Below are positions 6,485-6,978 of a DNA stretch of 6,978 bases, in pieces (the stretch's first letter is position 1; each line of letters begins with the position of its first letter). Both the position numbers and the translations under genes were made by a program. The notes under the pieces were generated by a model, which was not told where the DNA came from, did not search any database, and was given only the letters and a program-made list of their open reading frames with translations. The DNA lies in NCBI GenBank assembly GCA_002345475.1, contig DDWC01000151.1, positions 1 to 6,978 of the forward strand, read 5' to 3'. The DNA comes from Firmicutes bacterium UBA2296 (lineage in GTDB: Bacteria > Bacillota > UBA994).

Positions 6485-6978
6485 CTAAAGTTGCTGGTAG
6501 TCCGATAGTACCTCCAGCTTGCGCTGGTCGGCCCATGTCTCCAGGCTGGCCCGCAGTCGGTTCATGACAATGGATATTTGATCGTCGTTAAGGTTAGTTA
6601 AGAGAATGGAGATTTCTCCACCCGGTTGTGCGGTCAGAGCATCGCCCTTGCGCATGGTCTTGATGAGAAGTGCCATGGCTTCTTCCTGTGTACTGTCGTT
6701 GATGTCGGGCCCCTGCAGGCCAAACTCTGCACGGAAGACCCCATAGCCGTTGCGGCTTCCGCGCCGACTCTCAAGTTCGGCCAACGAAGCAAACACATCG
6801 TGGGCGCAAACCAGTGCACCGTCGCTGCCGGGTCCTGATGGCGCGTCCGGGGTTTCGGCGTTGCCATTATGGCCATGACGCTTTTTAATCATGTCATAGA
6901 TGCTTTTGAGACTAGGGGACGGTCTGATGCCCATCTCCCGATAGAGGCGGGCGGTGAACTGGGTGTAATGCTCCTGAG
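6485..6978 (-). CDS. C-terminal part of a BTAD-domain transcriptional regulator with degenerate GGDEF-like tail
   Basis: The frame enters from the right edge and ends at TAG (6487-6485), showing 163 residues of a longer protein. The first 30 or so visible residues (HYTQFTARLYREMGIRPSPSL and following, to about DMIKKRH) match the last helices of a bacterial transcriptional activator domain (BTAD), as in SARP/AfsR-type regulators; a DNA-binding winged helix is expected upstream outside the window. After a low-complexity G/P/N-rich linker, the last 115 or so residues resemble a GGDEF fold: ALVCAHDVFASLAELESRR, then KTMRKGDALTAQ, then GGEISILL (GGEIS at 6622-6608) and a helix with RLRASLE. The motif is GGEIS rather than GGDEF and the usual upstream D-x-D/F-K-x-x-N metal site is not recognisable, so diguanylate cyclase activity is unlikely; a sensory or dimerisation role is more plausible. 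The first internal ATG (6934) is not the start because the BTAD reading continues upstream of it. The tail assignment is inference. Confidence 0.75.
   Translation of the reverse strand, partial: QEHYTQFTARLYREMGIRPSPSLKSIYDMIKKRHGHNGNAETPDAPSGPGSDGALVCAHDVFASLAELESRRGSRNGYGVFRAEFGLQGPDINDSTQEEAMALLIKTMRKGDALTAQPGGEISILLTNLNDDQISIVMNRLRASLETWADQRKLEVLSDYQQL

Noticed and set aside
6504..6513. GATAGTACCT, matching the decamer junction at 6314-6323
   Set aside because: It lies inside the regulator coding sequence (codons for EVLSDY) as a single isolated 10-base match, without the periodic context of the spacer arrays; chance is a sufficient explanation.

Overview
The window reads as an ordinary bacterial chromosomal segment. 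The GC content is moderately high, Shine-Dalgarno sequences are strong (AGGGAG, GGGGGAGG, AGGGGG), and both TTG and GTG starts are used. These traits, together with a BTAD-type regulator carrying a GGDEF-like tail, suggest a Gram-positive anaerobe of the Bacillota (Clostridia or Peptococcaceae-like). That assignment is inference; there is no rRNA or other phylogenetic marker.

Layout. Bases 1-1225 (minus strand) hold a long open frame for a polytopic SLC13/DASS-type (ion transporter superfamily) permease. It runs off the left edge and appears to begin at a TTG codon. A divergent spacer of about 150-260 bp follows, with a plausible minus-strand promoter. On the plus strand comes a candidate 30-residue single-pass membrane microprotein (1384-1476), 15 bp ahead of sbcD (1492-2730), which overlaps sbcC (2727-6245) by four bases. 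After sbcC lies a repeat-rich convergent spacer: 7-bp tandem repeats, three 10-bp CCTGAT repeats, a strong bidirectional terminator hairpin, and three 9-bp ATCAG repeats in inverted orientation. The last gene (6485 to the right edge, minus strand) is the C-terminal part of a regulator with the end of a BTAD domain followed by a degenerate GGDEF-like domain.

How the genes work together. SbcD (Mre11-like nuclease) and SbcC (Rad50-like ATPase with a zinc hook) form one complex that opens hairpins and processes blocked double-strand ends during replication and repair. Both proteins keep all the key motifs checked. The flanking permease and regulator are transcribed toward or away from this operon and have no evident functional link to it.

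I do not see a convincing new multi-gene system. The items most worth a second look are the microprotein leading the sbcDC operon, the BTAD/GGDEF-like fusion, and the inverted short-repeat arrays around the terminator.
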